Below are positions 1 through 5,767 of a DNA stretch of 9,990 nt, one piece after another (within the stretch, counting starts at the first letter, position 1; the number at the start of each line of letters is the position of its first letter). Origin of the DNA: DASSKO01 sp035690425 (GTDB taxonomy: Bacteria > Actinomycetota > Actinomycetes > Propionibacteriales > Nocardioidaceae); contig DASSKO010000074.1 of assembly GCA_035690425.1 (NCBI GenBank), forward strand, positions 1 to 9,990, given 5' to 3'. The notes below the pieces were generated by a model. The model ran no database searches, was not told the DNA's origin, and saw only the letters and a list, made by a program, of their open reading frames with translations. Both the position numbers and the translations under genes were made by a program.

Positions 1-638
1 GGCTCACCGGCGATGGCGAACCACTGCCGGCAGCGCTGGATCGTCTCGGTGAGCAGCGTGACCAGCCGGTCGTCCGGGTCGTCGACGCAGGCCTCCGAGA
101 TCGACACGACCGCGCAGTGCACGATGGTCGGCGCGCTGCGCTTGCCGAAGTTCCGTGCCTCGCCCCAACCCATCCGGGAGAACTGCAGCGCCCACCGGTG
201 CGCCCGCGGTACGGCGGCGAGCGCCGCCGCGCTACGTGGCGACACGTAGTTGCGGGGACGCCCCTCCAGGGCGTTGAGCACCTGCTCGCACCGCAGGATC
301 CCGACGGCGGAGACACCCTGCCGTTCGGCGGCGCCGATCGGCAGCGCCATCAGCGCCGCGTCTCTCGCGATCCACGCCGTGACCCGCGGGTCCGTCCCGG
401 TGAGGCCGACCACGTCCGGGATCAGCGGGGCAAGCCGCGCGCGGTTGGCATCGCTGACATGGTCGTTCACCTCGCGCGCCAGCACTCCGACCAGCGGGTG
501 GGTGCACTTCGGGTGGTCGGACCACCGCTCCCCCGCCAGGTAGGACGCGAGCTCCATGAAGCAGGCGCCCTTGCGTGGGTTGCGATGCTTGCCGCTGGAC
601 AGTACGGGCATGATGTCCGGTGTACGGGCGTTGGGCAT
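1..638 (-). CDS. Conserved hypothetical protein, C-terminus beyond the left edge
   Basis: The reading frame is open from an ATG at 638 to the window edge with no stop, giving at least 212 residues. A GAGGAGG ribosome-binding site lies 8 bases before the ATG and fixes the start. The N-terminus reads MPNARTPDIMPVLSSGKHRN, followed by PRKGACFMELASYLAGERWS (residues 21-40) and a Cys/His cluster, HPKCTHP (42-48). Several Trp, Cys and His residues are spread through the rest. There is no signal peptide or membrane segment. Composition and codon use are normal for coding DNA. The SGKHRNPRKGACFME-type opening resembles a recurrent actinobacterial family of unknown function, as far as I can judge from memory. 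The HxxCxH spacing could bind a metal, but that is only a guess. I cannot assign a function. The upstream neighbourhood is gene-poor, so it is probably transcribed alone. Confidence 0.8.
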   Translation of the reverse strand, partial: MPNARTPDIMPVLSSGKHRNPRKGACFMELASYLAGERWSDHPKCTHPLVGVLAREVNDHVSDANRARLAPLIPDVVGLTGTDPRVTAWIARDAALMALPIGAAERQGVSAVGILRCEQVLNALEGRPRNYVSPRSAAALAAVPRAHRWALQFSRMGWGEARNFGKRSAPTIVHCAVVSISEACVDDPDDRLVTLLTETIQRCRQWFAIAGE

Positions 639-1030
639 CTCTCCAGCCTCCTCGACAGCCGATCCGCCCCTCCTCGGGCTTCGGCGTTACCCATCAAGTG
701 TGCGCTTCATGTGCCGGTCCGGCAACGCCCCGAATTCGCTTCATCCAGGCGCACGCGCTGCCACGCTGCTTGACCAGGTACCAGCGACTCAACGACTCAC
801 CGGCAGGTCGCTCAGCAACTCACTGGTGGCGACCTTGGCCGGAACGTCCGGCCGGCTGGGGTGGGTCGGCCGCTTCTTCGACGGGCGGTCTCAGCGCAGG
901 TCCAACGTGTCGTTGATCGGTACAAGATCTGCGTCCGGTACCGCGTCCGGTGACCGTGTAGCTCTGATCGTCTTCATACCCGAGAGTGGCGTCTTGGAGC
1001 ACCCGGACCCGGCCGCCAGCTTCGTTTCAG
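639..1030. other. Gene-poor stretch of about 390 bases
   Basis: No convincing full gene is present on either strand; the longer open frames have unnatural Arg/Pro/Ser-rich composition. It should hold the promoter of the leftward gene starting at 638, but I see no clear -10/-35 pair. Around 783-828 there are short repeated motifs of the form (A/G)CRACTCA. At 891-1026 there is a protein-like signal split over two minus-strand frames, described as a separate entry. The segment may be degraded coding DNA. Confidence 0.5.
891..977 (-). CDS. Doubtful 28-residue ORF or remnant of a degraded gene
   Basis: An ATG at 977 opens a 28-codon frame ending in TGA at 891-893. It begins MKTIRATRSP and ends in an acidic, natural-looking tail, DLVPINDTLDLR. 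No good ribosome-binding site precedes the ATG. The neighbouring minus-strand frame, open from 1023, reads VRVLQDATLGYEDDQSYTVT up to about 942, which also looks like real protein. Joining that frame to the PDAVPDADLVPINDTLDLR tail would need one frameshift in the repeated CCGGACGC element near 930-945. It may therefore be either a genuine very small gene or the end of a broken one. Third-position GC is only moderate, unlike the core genes. No family recognised. Confidence 0.25.
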   Translation of the reverse strand: MKTIRATRSPDAVPDADLVPINDTLDLR

Positions 1031-1195
1031 CTAGGCGGTGGCACGGCGGCGACGCGCCCGGTCCTGTTCGCGAGCCATCTCTCGCCGCACTTCGGTGCGC
1101 GCCTGCTCGCGGGCTTGGGCGAAGTAGCCCTTGGGATCACGCAAGATCCGCTCAACCCGATCATCACGGCGGGAGCCGTTGATCTTGATCGCCAT
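1031..1195 (-). CDS. Small basic hypothetical protein (54 residues)
   Basis: This encodes a 54-residue, Arg-rich, probably helical protein that starts MAIKINGSRRDDRVERILRD and ends ARRRRATA. The start is the ATG at 1195, with AGGAGG 7 bases upstream (1201-1206 on the plus strand); a longer frame exists upstream but lacks this signal. The middle section, PKGYFAQAREQARTEVRREM (21-40), looks like one continuous amphipathic helix, and the tail is strongly basic. There is no membrane segment or Cys motif. It may bind nucleic acid or a partner protein, but this rests only on charge. A TAnnnT-type -10 (TAGATT) lies at 1248-1253 on the minus strand, about 55 bases upstream, so it may have its own promoter. 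It follows the membrane/GAF gene in the same direction after 81 bases. Similar small ORFs seem common in Pseudonocardiales (recollection, not checked). Confidence 0.7.
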   Translation of the reverse strand: MAIKINGSRRDDRVERILRDPKGYFAQAREQARTEVRREMAREQDRARRRRATA

Positions 1196-1276
1196 TGGTG
1201 TCCTCCTACGTTCCCGACCCGTCCAGTGTCTCGCCCCGACGGGTGTGAATCTAGGACAGCCCACCGACACAGCCGG

Positions 1277-2005
1277 TCACGGCACGCTGAGCGCGATCGC
1301 CAACGCGCCCGCCATCAACCTCAGCAGCCGCATGTCGTCCTTGGTCAGTTCGCCCGGCTCCAGCGCATCTAGCGTGAGCATCCCGTGCGCGGTGTCTCCG
1401 GCGATCACCGAGACCGAGACGAAGGTCCGGTAGTCGCGATCCTTGCTGGCGTCCCACCCGGGTGGTGGTTCGGTCAGGATGTCCTCGCAGATTCGGTCCT
1501 CGTCGTTAAGGACCATACCGATGGCCGCGTCGCCAGAGGGTGTGCCTTCCACGAACGTCGTGGATGGAGAGCCTGCCCGGCCCACCGCGTCGGTGGGAAT
1601 CAGTTGCGTCGGTGGTCCCGGTTCCAGCCGGAACCAGCAGGCCCGGGCACGATCCGGGCCGATCAACTGCGCTGCGCTCGTGAGTACCAGGGGCACGGCC
1701 TGTGCGCGGAACTTGTCCCGCTCCACCTTCCGCGGCTCCAGCGCGAGGTTGCCCAACAGCCGGATGATCGGGTCCAACGCGTCGTTCATCGCCACGACCG
1801 TCTGCACGCGTGCCTCGAACTCGCGCACCTCCGCCGTAGCCTGTCGCCGCTCGGCGGCTACCTGGCGGATCTGCGGGATGAGCCAGGCCAGCCCGGTAGC
1901 GAGGATTTGGATCACGAACCAAGTGGCGAACTTGCCCCCGGTGGTGGTCCGGGTCATCGCTGCAGCGATCGGAGACACCACGACGAACAAGAACGCACCG
2001 ACCAC
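1277..2005 (-). CDS. Membrane-anchored GAF-like domain protein, probably frameshifted at its N-terminus
   Basis: The uninterrupted frame encodes 242 residues from a GTG at 2005. Residues 1-17 and 28-44 are hydrophobic membrane segments (VGAFLFVVVSPIAAAM and FATWFVIQILATGLAWLI). A charged, helical linker rich in Arg/Glu (46-70) follows, then an alpha/beta region (about 72-242) whose end, VSVIAGDTAHGMLTLDALEP followed by LLRLMAGALAIAL, has the layout of a GAF sensor domain. No kinase, cyclase or DNA-binding domain is attached, so any output would act through a partner. The GTG has no ribosome-binding site and cuts into the first membrane segment. A better start exists in another frame: ATG at 2055, preceded by a GGGTGG element, encodes MPRGKRTTNDTERT and then runs out of phase at about 2014-2016. 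One extra C there (ACC CTG instead of ACCTG) would join the two frames. The gene may thus be 1277-2055 with a sequencing error, or be inactivated. The GAF assignment is moderately sure. Confidence 0.7.
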   Translation of the reverse strand: MVGAFLFVVVSPIAAAMTRTTTGGKFATWFVIQILATGLAWLIPQIRQVAAERRQATAEVREFEARVQTVVAMNDALDPIIRLLGNLALEPRKVERDKFRAQAVPLVLTSAAQLIGPDRARACWFRLEPGPPTQLIPTDAVGRAGSPSTTFVEGTPSGDAAIGMVLNDEDRICEDILTEPPPGWDASKDRDYRTFVSVSVIAGDTAHGMLTLDALEPGELTKDDMRLLRLMAGALAIALSVP

Positions 2006-2143
2006 CAGGGCCAGGTGCGTTCCGTGTCGTTAGTGGTGCGCTTCCCCCGCGGCATGCCGCCCACCCTAGACGGGCGTGCCCCCACCTTTGAGGTGACAGA
2101 GCCGACCCTCGCATGCGGTTCGCGGACCGGCCCCGATGGCGCA

Positions 2144-2329
2144 CAGAGCCTGCGCGAACTGCAGCGTCAACTCGACCGGTTCCGGCGCTACCACAACACC
2201 GTCCGCCCGCACCGAGCTCTGGAACGCAAGACGCCCGCCGAGACCTACGCCGCCCGGCCCAAGGCCGTCCCCGCCGGCCCGGTCCTCGATCCGCACTACC
2301 GAGTCCGCCTCGACAAGATTGACTCCAGC
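2144..2329 (+). pseudogene. C-terminal fragment of an IS481/IS3-type DDE transposase
   Basis: The plus-strand frame contains QLDRFRRYHNTVRPHRALER followed by KTPAETYAARPKAVPAG and HYRVRLDKIDS. This is the characteristic end of the integrase core in IS481/IS3-family transposases: the YNxxRPHxALxxxTPAExY motif after the catalytic Glu, then the C-terminal segment. The catalytic DDE residues and everything upstream are missing. The roughly 40 residues that usually follow the DKIDS-like segment are also absent or unrecognisable, although the frame itself runs on to 2464 as meaningless sequence through the tRNA. The fragment is therefore non-functional. It lies on the strand opposite to all neighbouring genes, between the membrane/GAF gene and tRNA-Ser, with a strong stem-loop just after it. 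I am sure it is a transposase remnant; the exact IS family is less certain. Confidence 0.8.
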
Positions 2330-2378
2330 CCACCGGACGACCCCCAGGGCCCCCCGGAAAGACGCCCTGAAATGCAAC

Positions 2379-2417
2379 GATGTCCCGAGACACCTGTCAA
2401 CGGTGTCCCGGGACATC
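2379..2417. repeat. Inverted repeat / stem-loop with 16-base arms
   Basis: Arms 2379-2394 (GATGTCCCGAGACACC) and 2402-2417 (GGTGTCCCGGGACATC) are complementary at 15 of 16 positions around a 7-base loop. Each arm also contains a TGTCCCGRGACA unit, perfectly palindromic in the right arm. The structure therefore offers both a large hairpin and two tandem palindromic sites. It probably belongs to the insertion-sequence end. It could also act on tRNA transcripts, being 8 bases past the tRNA 3' end, but no T-run follows it on the minus strand. Confidence 0.75.
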
Positions 2418-2425
2418 ACACTGGC

Positions 2426-2515
2426 TGGCGGTGGCGGTGGGATTTGAACCCACGGAGGGCGTGAACCCTCACACGCTTTCGAGGCGTGCTCCTTAGGCCG
2501 CTCGGACACGCCACC
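2426..2515 (-). tRNA. tRNA-Ser(CGA)
   Basis: The minus strand folds as a class II tRNA. The acceptor stem is GGTGGCG with CGCCACC, followed by discriminator G and an encoded CCA. The anticodon stem CACGC/GCGTG encloses the loop CTCGAAA with anticodon CGA, which reads UCG serine codons. A long variable arm (GAGGG TTCAC GCCCTC region) follows, and the T arm is GTGGG TTCAAAT CCCAC. The length of 90 bases including CCA fits tRNA-Ser. A weak TAGTAC -10-like element lies at 2526-2531 on the minus strand. The gene follows tadA in the same direction. Its 3' end faces the insertion-sequence remnant. Confidence 0.96.
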
Positions 2516-2540
2516 GCGGACGAGGGTACTAGAACCGCCC

Positions 2541-2560
2541 GGCCGGCCCGAAACCCGGCC
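2541..2560 (-). terminator. Hairpin after tadA, possible terminator
   Basis: GGCCGG (2541-2546) and CCGGCC (2555-2560) form a GC-rich stem around an 8-base loop, beginning 3 bases after the tadA stop codon. There is no long T-run, as is common in high-GC actinobacteria. It would separate tadA transcripts from tRNA-Ser. The call rests on position and pairing only. Confidence 0.45.
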
Positions 2561-2563
2561 TGC

Positions 2564-3073
2564 TCAGCCCAGCGGCCGGTGCCCGGCGAAGAAGTCCCGC
2601 AGCAGCAGCGTGCACTCCTCGGCGAGCACACCGGTGACCACCTCGGGCCGGTGGTTGAGCCGTCGGTCGCGGACGACGTCCCACAGGGACCCGACCGCGC
2701 CGGCCTTCTCGTCGTAGGCGCCGAAGACCAGTCGGTCGACCCGGGAGAGCACGACCGCGCCCGCGCACATGGTGCACGGCTCGAGCGTGACCACGAGCGT
2801 GCAGCCGTCCAGCCGCCACTCGCCGCGGGCCTCCGCGGCACGGCGCAGCGCGACCATCTCGGCGTGCCCGGCCGGGTCCCCGACCGCCTCCCGCACGTTG
2901 TGGCCCGAGGCCAGCACCGCCCCCGCGGCGTCCAGGACCACCGCGCCGACCGGGATGTCGCCGCCGGGCAGCGCCTTCCGTGCCTCCGCCAGCGCCGACC
3001 GCATCGGATCCACCCACCGCTCGGTGACCGGAGTGACCGGGTCGCGCGACCGGGTCGGGTCGGGTGCGGTCAA
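2564..3073 (-). CDS. tadA: tRNA-specific adenosine deaminase TadA
   Basis: TadA converts adenosine 34 of tRNA-Arg(ACG) to inosine in the cytoplasm, so that one tRNA reads several CGN codons. The 169-residue product has the zinc-dependent cytidine deaminase fold: HAE at 70-72 (zinc His and proton-shuttle Glu) and PCTMC at 99-103 with the two zinc Cys. It also has TLEPC and SRVDRLVFGAYDEKAGAVGS, as expected for TadA. The first possible start is a TTG at 3073 that overlaps the stop of the upstream gene as TTGA, suggesting translational coupling. No clear ribosome-binding site is seen, and the N-terminal 20 or so residues are variable in this family. A later start (GTG near residue 13 or 16, or ATG at residue 24) is therefore possible. 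The upstream partner is the TadA-associated protein. A GC-rich hairpin follows the stop codon. Confidence 0.93.
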   Translation of the reverse strand: MTAPDPTRSRDPVTPVTERWVDPMRSALAEARKALPGGDIPVGAVVLDAAGAVLASGHNVREAVGDPAGHAEMVALRRAAEARGEWRLDGCTLVVTLEPCTMCAGAVVLSRVDRLVFGAYDEKAGAVGSLWDVVRDRRLNHRPEVVTGVLAEECTLLLRDFFAGHRPLG

Positions 3074-3555
3074 GCGGTGACGCCCAAGGCCTCGTCGAAC
3101 TGCTGACCGAAGCCGATCCGTGTGGCGATGTCGCCGAGCATCTCGTCGGGGTAGAGCTCATAGTCGTCGAGCAGCGCGCCGACGTCCATCGCGCCCATCC
3201 CGAGGTCAGCGACGATGCCGAGGTCCCCGGCGGGCACCTGGTCGTCCTCGTCCTCGGGCAGCGGCAGCTCGAGGTGCTCCACCGCGGAGCGGGCGATCGG
3301 CCAGTCGGTGGCCGCGGTGATGTCGGAGAGCAGGATCTTCGTGCGCGCGCCGAGGACGCGAATGAGCAGGAAGAAGTCCTCGTCGACCGACACCATGCCC
3401 AGGGACCCCCCGTCCCCCGGGTAGCGGCGCAGCTCCTCGCAGAGGTCGTCGAGCTCGTCGACGTCGTCGCGCGAGAGCTCCTGGACCTGCCACACGCCTT
3501 CCTCGCGGTAGGCGACGACGATGAAGTCGATACCGGCGTCAGTCTGGTCAGACAT
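3070..3555 (-). CDS. tRNA adenosine deaminase-associated protein
   Basis: This 161-residue acidic protein is of the family annotated as putative tRNA adenosine deaminase-associated protein (TIGR03941 type), which occurs in Actinobacteria beside tadA. Visible features are the N-terminal beta strand DFIVVAYREEGVWQVQEL, a very acidic helix (DDVDELDDLCEELRRYPG), the central SVDEDFFLLIRVLGARTKIL strands, and an Asp-rich C-terminal half with LPEDEDDQVPAGD. There are no zinc ligands, so it is not itself a deaminase; a role as partner of TadA is inferred only from gene neighbourhood. The start is the ATG at 3555 with AGGAGG 8 bases upstream; a longer in-frame extension to 3630 has no such signal and an unlikely sequence. 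Its stop overlaps the TTG of tadA. Start of a two-gene operon. Confidence 0.9.
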   Translation of the reverse strand: MSDQTDAGIDFIVVAYREEGVWQVQELSRDDVDELDDLCEELRRYPGDGGSLGMVSVDEDFFLLIRVLGARTKILLSDITAATDWPIARSAVEHLELPLPEDEDDQVPAGDLGIVADLGMGAMDVGALLDDYELYPDEMLGDIATRIGFGQQFDEALGVTA

Positions 3556-3607
3556 CCCGCGCTCCTCCTGAGTGGCCACCGATCGTGCCGTCCGGCTGAT
3601 GACAGGC

Positions 3608-3621
3608 CACCATCGATGGTG
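3608..3621. promoter_or_regulatory. Perfect 14-base palindrome in the tadA-operon/upp divergent region
   Basis: CACCATCGATGGTG is a perfect palindrome in the 160-base region between two divergent genes. It is bracketed by TGACAG direct repeats at 3600-3605 and 3620-3625. The position suits an operator for one or both promoters. No regulator can be named, and chance occurrence cannot be excluded. Confidence 0.35.
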
Positions 3622-3702
3622 ACAGATCATGCCCGCGATGGCACCACCTAATCCTCCCCGTGCAGGCCATTCCCACCCGCCGGACGGGCAGCCGTGATGG
3701 CC

Positions 3703-3708
3703 TATGTT
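3703..3708 (+). promoter_or_regulatory. -10 box for upp, implying a leaderless transcript
   Basis: TATGTT fits the TAnnnT pattern of actinobacterial -10 boxes and ends 7 bases before the ATG at 3716, so transcription would start at or next to the start codon. There is no ribosome-binding site before that ATG, which agrees with a leaderless mRNA. No convincing -35 hexamer is seen. Confidence 0.5.
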
Positions 3709-3715
3709 TACGGCT

Positions 3716-4357
3716 ATGCGCGTTCACGTTGCCGACCACCCGCTCATCGCCCACAAGCTGACCACCCTGCGCGACCGCGAGACGGACTCGCCCACCTTCC
3801 GCCGGCTGGCCGACGAGCTCGTGACTCTGCTTGCCTACGAGGCCACTCGCGACGTGCGCACCGAGACCGTGACGGTGCAGACGCCGGTCTCCCCCGCCGA
3901 GGGCACCAAGCTCGCCTCTCCCAAGCCGCTGGTCGTCCCGATCCTGCGCGCCGGCCTCGGCATGCTCGACGGGATGATGCGGCTGCTGCCGACCGCGGAG
4001 GTGGGCTTCCTCGGGATGGTCCGGAACGAGCAGACGCTGCAGGCCTCGACGTACGCCGAGCGGCTGCCGGACGACCTGTCGGGACGCCAGTGCTTCGTGC
4101 TGGACCCGATGCTCGCCACCGGGGGCACGCTGGCGGCCGCGATCCGGTTCCTCGTCGACCGAGGGGCGGACCACATCACCGCGATCTGCCTGCTGTCCGC
4201 CCCCGAGGGGTGCGCGCGGGTCGAGAAGGACCTCGAAGGGCTCGACGTGCCGGTCACGGTCGTCACCGCCGGCATGGACGAGCGGCTCAACGACAAGGGG
4301 TACATCGTCCCCGGTCTGGGTGACGCGGGCGACCGGCTCTACGGTCTCGTCGGCTGA
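3716..4357 (+). CDS. upp: Uracil phosphoribosyltransferase
   Basis: Upp joins uracil to PRPP to make UMP and pyrophosphate, the main uracil salvage step in the cytoplasm. The 213-residue product is full length for the family. It contains the PRPP-binding loop VLDPMLATGGT (128-138), the upstream VPILRAGLGMLDGM segment (74-87), and the C-terminal uracil-binding stretch YIVPGLGDAGDRLYG (196-210). I chose the ATG at 3716 (MRVHVADHPLIAHKL), because Upp proteins normally begin there and a -10-like box overlaps the alternative ATG at 3704. It appears to be leaderless. It stands alone, divergent from the tadA pair and convergent with the transhydrogenase operon, 30 bases from the pntB stop. Codon use is that of the core genome. 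Confidence 0.97.
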   Translation: MRVHVADHPLIAHKLTTLRDRETDSPTFRRLADELVTLLAYEATRDVRTETVTVQTPVSPAEGTKLASPKPLVVPILRAGLGMLDGMMRLLPTAEVGFLGMVRNEQTLQASTYAERLPDDLSGRQCFVLDPMLATGGTLAAAIRFLVDRGADHITAICLLSAPEGCARVEKDLEGLDVPVTVVTAGMDERLNDKGYIVPGLGDAGDRLYGLVG

Positions 4358-4367
4358 CGAGACGCCG

Positions 4368-4387
4368 CCCGACGCCCTGCGGTCGGG
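4368..4387. terminator. Short hairpin between convergent upp and pntB
   Basis: CCCGAC (4368-4373) pairs with GTCGGG (4382-4387) around an 8-base loop, filling most of the 30-base gap between the two convergent genes. It could act as a shared bidirectional terminator. There is no T-run on either side, and the stem is only 6 pairs. Confidence 0.4.
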
Positions 4388-5767
4388 TCAGAGCGCCTTC
4401 ACCGAGCTGAGCAGCTTGCCCAGGGAGTCCTTCGCGTCGCCGAACAGCAGCGTGGTCTTGGGGTCGAACAGCAGCTCGTTCTCGATGCCGGCGAAGCCCG
4501 GGCGCATCGACCGCTTCAGGAAGATGATCTGCTGCGCCTCGTCGGCGTTCAGGATCGGCATCCCGTAGATCGGCGCTCCCGGCGTCGACTTCGCGGCCGG
4601 GTTCACCACGTCGTTCGCGCCCACGACGAGGACCACGTCGGTCTGCTTGAAGTCGCCGTTGATGTCGTCCATCTCCTTGAGCTGCTCGTAGGGCACCTGC
4701 GCCTCGGCGAGCAGCACGTTCATGTGGCCCGGCATCCGTCCGGCGACCGGGTGGATGGCGTAGTCGACGGCGACTCCGCGGTCCCCGAGCACGTCGACGA
4801 GCTCCCGCAGCGTGTGCTGCGCCTGGGCGACCGCCAGTCCGTAGCCGGGCACGATGATCACCCGGTGGGCGTAGTTGAGCAGGATCGCCACGTCCTCGGG
4901 GCCGGCCGAGCGGACCGGGCGGTCCGACGCCTGGCCGGCGCCGAGCGTGGAGCCCCCCTTCAGCGCGCCAAAGAGGATGTTCACCACCGAGCGGCCCATC
5001 GCCGCCGCCATCAGCTTGGTCAGGAAGGTGCCGGACGCGCCGACCAGCGTCCCTGCCACGAGCAGCACGGTGTTGTCGAGCACGTAGCCGCCCGCGGCGA
5101 CCGTCAGCCCGGTGAACGCGTTCAGCAGTGAGATGACGATGGGTACGTCGGCCCCGCCGACCGGCAGCACCAGCAGCACCCCGAGCCCGAGCCCCACGAC
5201 GGCCAGCACCACACCCGGCCACAGCGCCGGCTCGACCACCGTCGCCACCGCGAGCGCGAGCGCGCCCAGCAGCGCCGCGCCGAAGACGACCGGCAGCCCC
5301 GGGAAGACGACCGGCCGGGAGGTCATCAGGTCCTGGAGCTTGGCGAAGGTGACCAGCGACCCCGCGAAGGAGATCGCGCCGACGCCGATCGTGAACGCGG
5401 TCGCGGCGAGTGCGAACCCGCCCTCGGACACGCCCGCGAGCTCGCCGAGCTCCAGCAACGCGACGAGCGCGGCCGCGCCGCCGCCCACGCCGTTGAACAG
5501 CGCCACCAGCTGCGGCATCTGCGTCATCTGCACGCGCCGCGCCCCGACCACGCCGACCACCAGGCCGACGGCGACGGCCACCAGGATCGGCACGAGGTTG
5601 TCGATCCCGGCGTAGAAGAACACCACGACGCAGGCGGCCACCGCGCCGACCGCACCGACCAGGTTTCCCGCGCGTGCGCTGCGTGGAGAGGACAGGCCCT
5701 TCAGCGCCAGGATGAAGCAGATCGCACAGCCGAGGTAGACCAGCTGCACCCACACCGGAGTGGTCAC
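4388..5767 (-). CDS. pntB: NAD(P) transhydrogenase subunit beta
   Basis: PntB is the membrane and NADP(H)-binding subunit of the proton-translocating transhydrogenase, which uses the proton gradient to drive hydride transfer from NADH to NADP+. The 459-residue product begins with GTG at 5767, overlapping the pntAB stop as GTGA. Residues 1 to about 275 are membrane helices (domain II), including the conserved QMTQMPQLVALFNGVGGGAA at 80-99. Residues from about 290 form the NADP(H) domain III: VPGYGLAVAQAQ (306-317), HPVAGRMPGHMNVLLAEA (339-356), DDINGDFKQTDVVLVVGAND (from 367), NPAAKSTPGAPIYGMP, and KRSMRPGFAGIENELLF. All expected motifs are intact. It is the last gene of the pnt operon, and a short hairpin follows its stop codon. 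Confidence 0.97.
   Translation of the reverse strand: MTTPVWVQLVYLGCAICFILALKGLSSPRSARAGNLVGAVGAVAACVVVFFYAGIDNLVPILVAVAVGLVVGVVGARRVQMTQMPQLVALFNGVGGGAAALVALLELGELAGVSEGGFALAATAFTIGVGAISFAGSLVTFAKLQDLMTSRPVVFPGLPVVFGAALLGALALAVATVVEPALWPGVVLAVVGLGLGVLLVLPVGGADVPIVISLLNAFTGLTVAAGGYVLDNTVLLVAGTLVGASGTFLTKLMAAAMGRSVVNILFGALKGGSTLGAGQASDRPVRSAGPEDVAILLNYAHRVIIVPGYGLAVAQAQHTLRELVDVLGDRGVAVDYAIHPVAGRMPGHMNVLLAEAQVPYEQLKEMDDINGDFKQTDVVLVVGANDVVNPAAKSTPGAPIYGMPILNADEAQQIIFLKRSMRPGFAGIENELLFDPKTTLLFGDAKDSLGKLLSSVKAL

Larger units (their letters stand above)
2144..2417 (+). mobile_element. Insertion sequence remnant (3' part) next to tRNA-Ser
   Basis: The remnant runs from the truncated transposase end through about 50 non-coding bases to a stem-loop at 2379-2417. 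That stem-loop probably marks the right end of the element. No matching left end or complete element is seen; sequence towards 2056 shows no transposase similarity. Its outer edge is 8 bases from the 3' end of the tRNA gene, a favoured place for integration. The left boundary given here is only where similarity becomes visible. Confidence 0.6.

Noticed and set aside
783..828. Short repeats (CGACTCA, CAACTCA) as a possible CRISPR or iteron array
   Set aside because: Units are too short and too few, and the spacing is irregular.
1385..2464. Long plus-strand open frame of 359 codons
   Set aside because: Most of it is an antisense shadow of the membrane/GAF gene with unnatural composition, and it runs through the tRNA. 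Only the transposase-like part at 2144-2329 is meaningful.
3070..3630. Longer start at 3630 for the TadA-associated protein
   Set aside because: The added N-terminus is unlike the family and has no ribosome-binding site, whereas ATG 3555 has AGGAGG at the right distance.
4287..5753. Minus-strand open frame of 488 codons overlapping pntB
   Set aside because: Very rich in Arg, Gly and Ala with no motifs; it is an out-of-frame shadow of the high-GC pntB gene.
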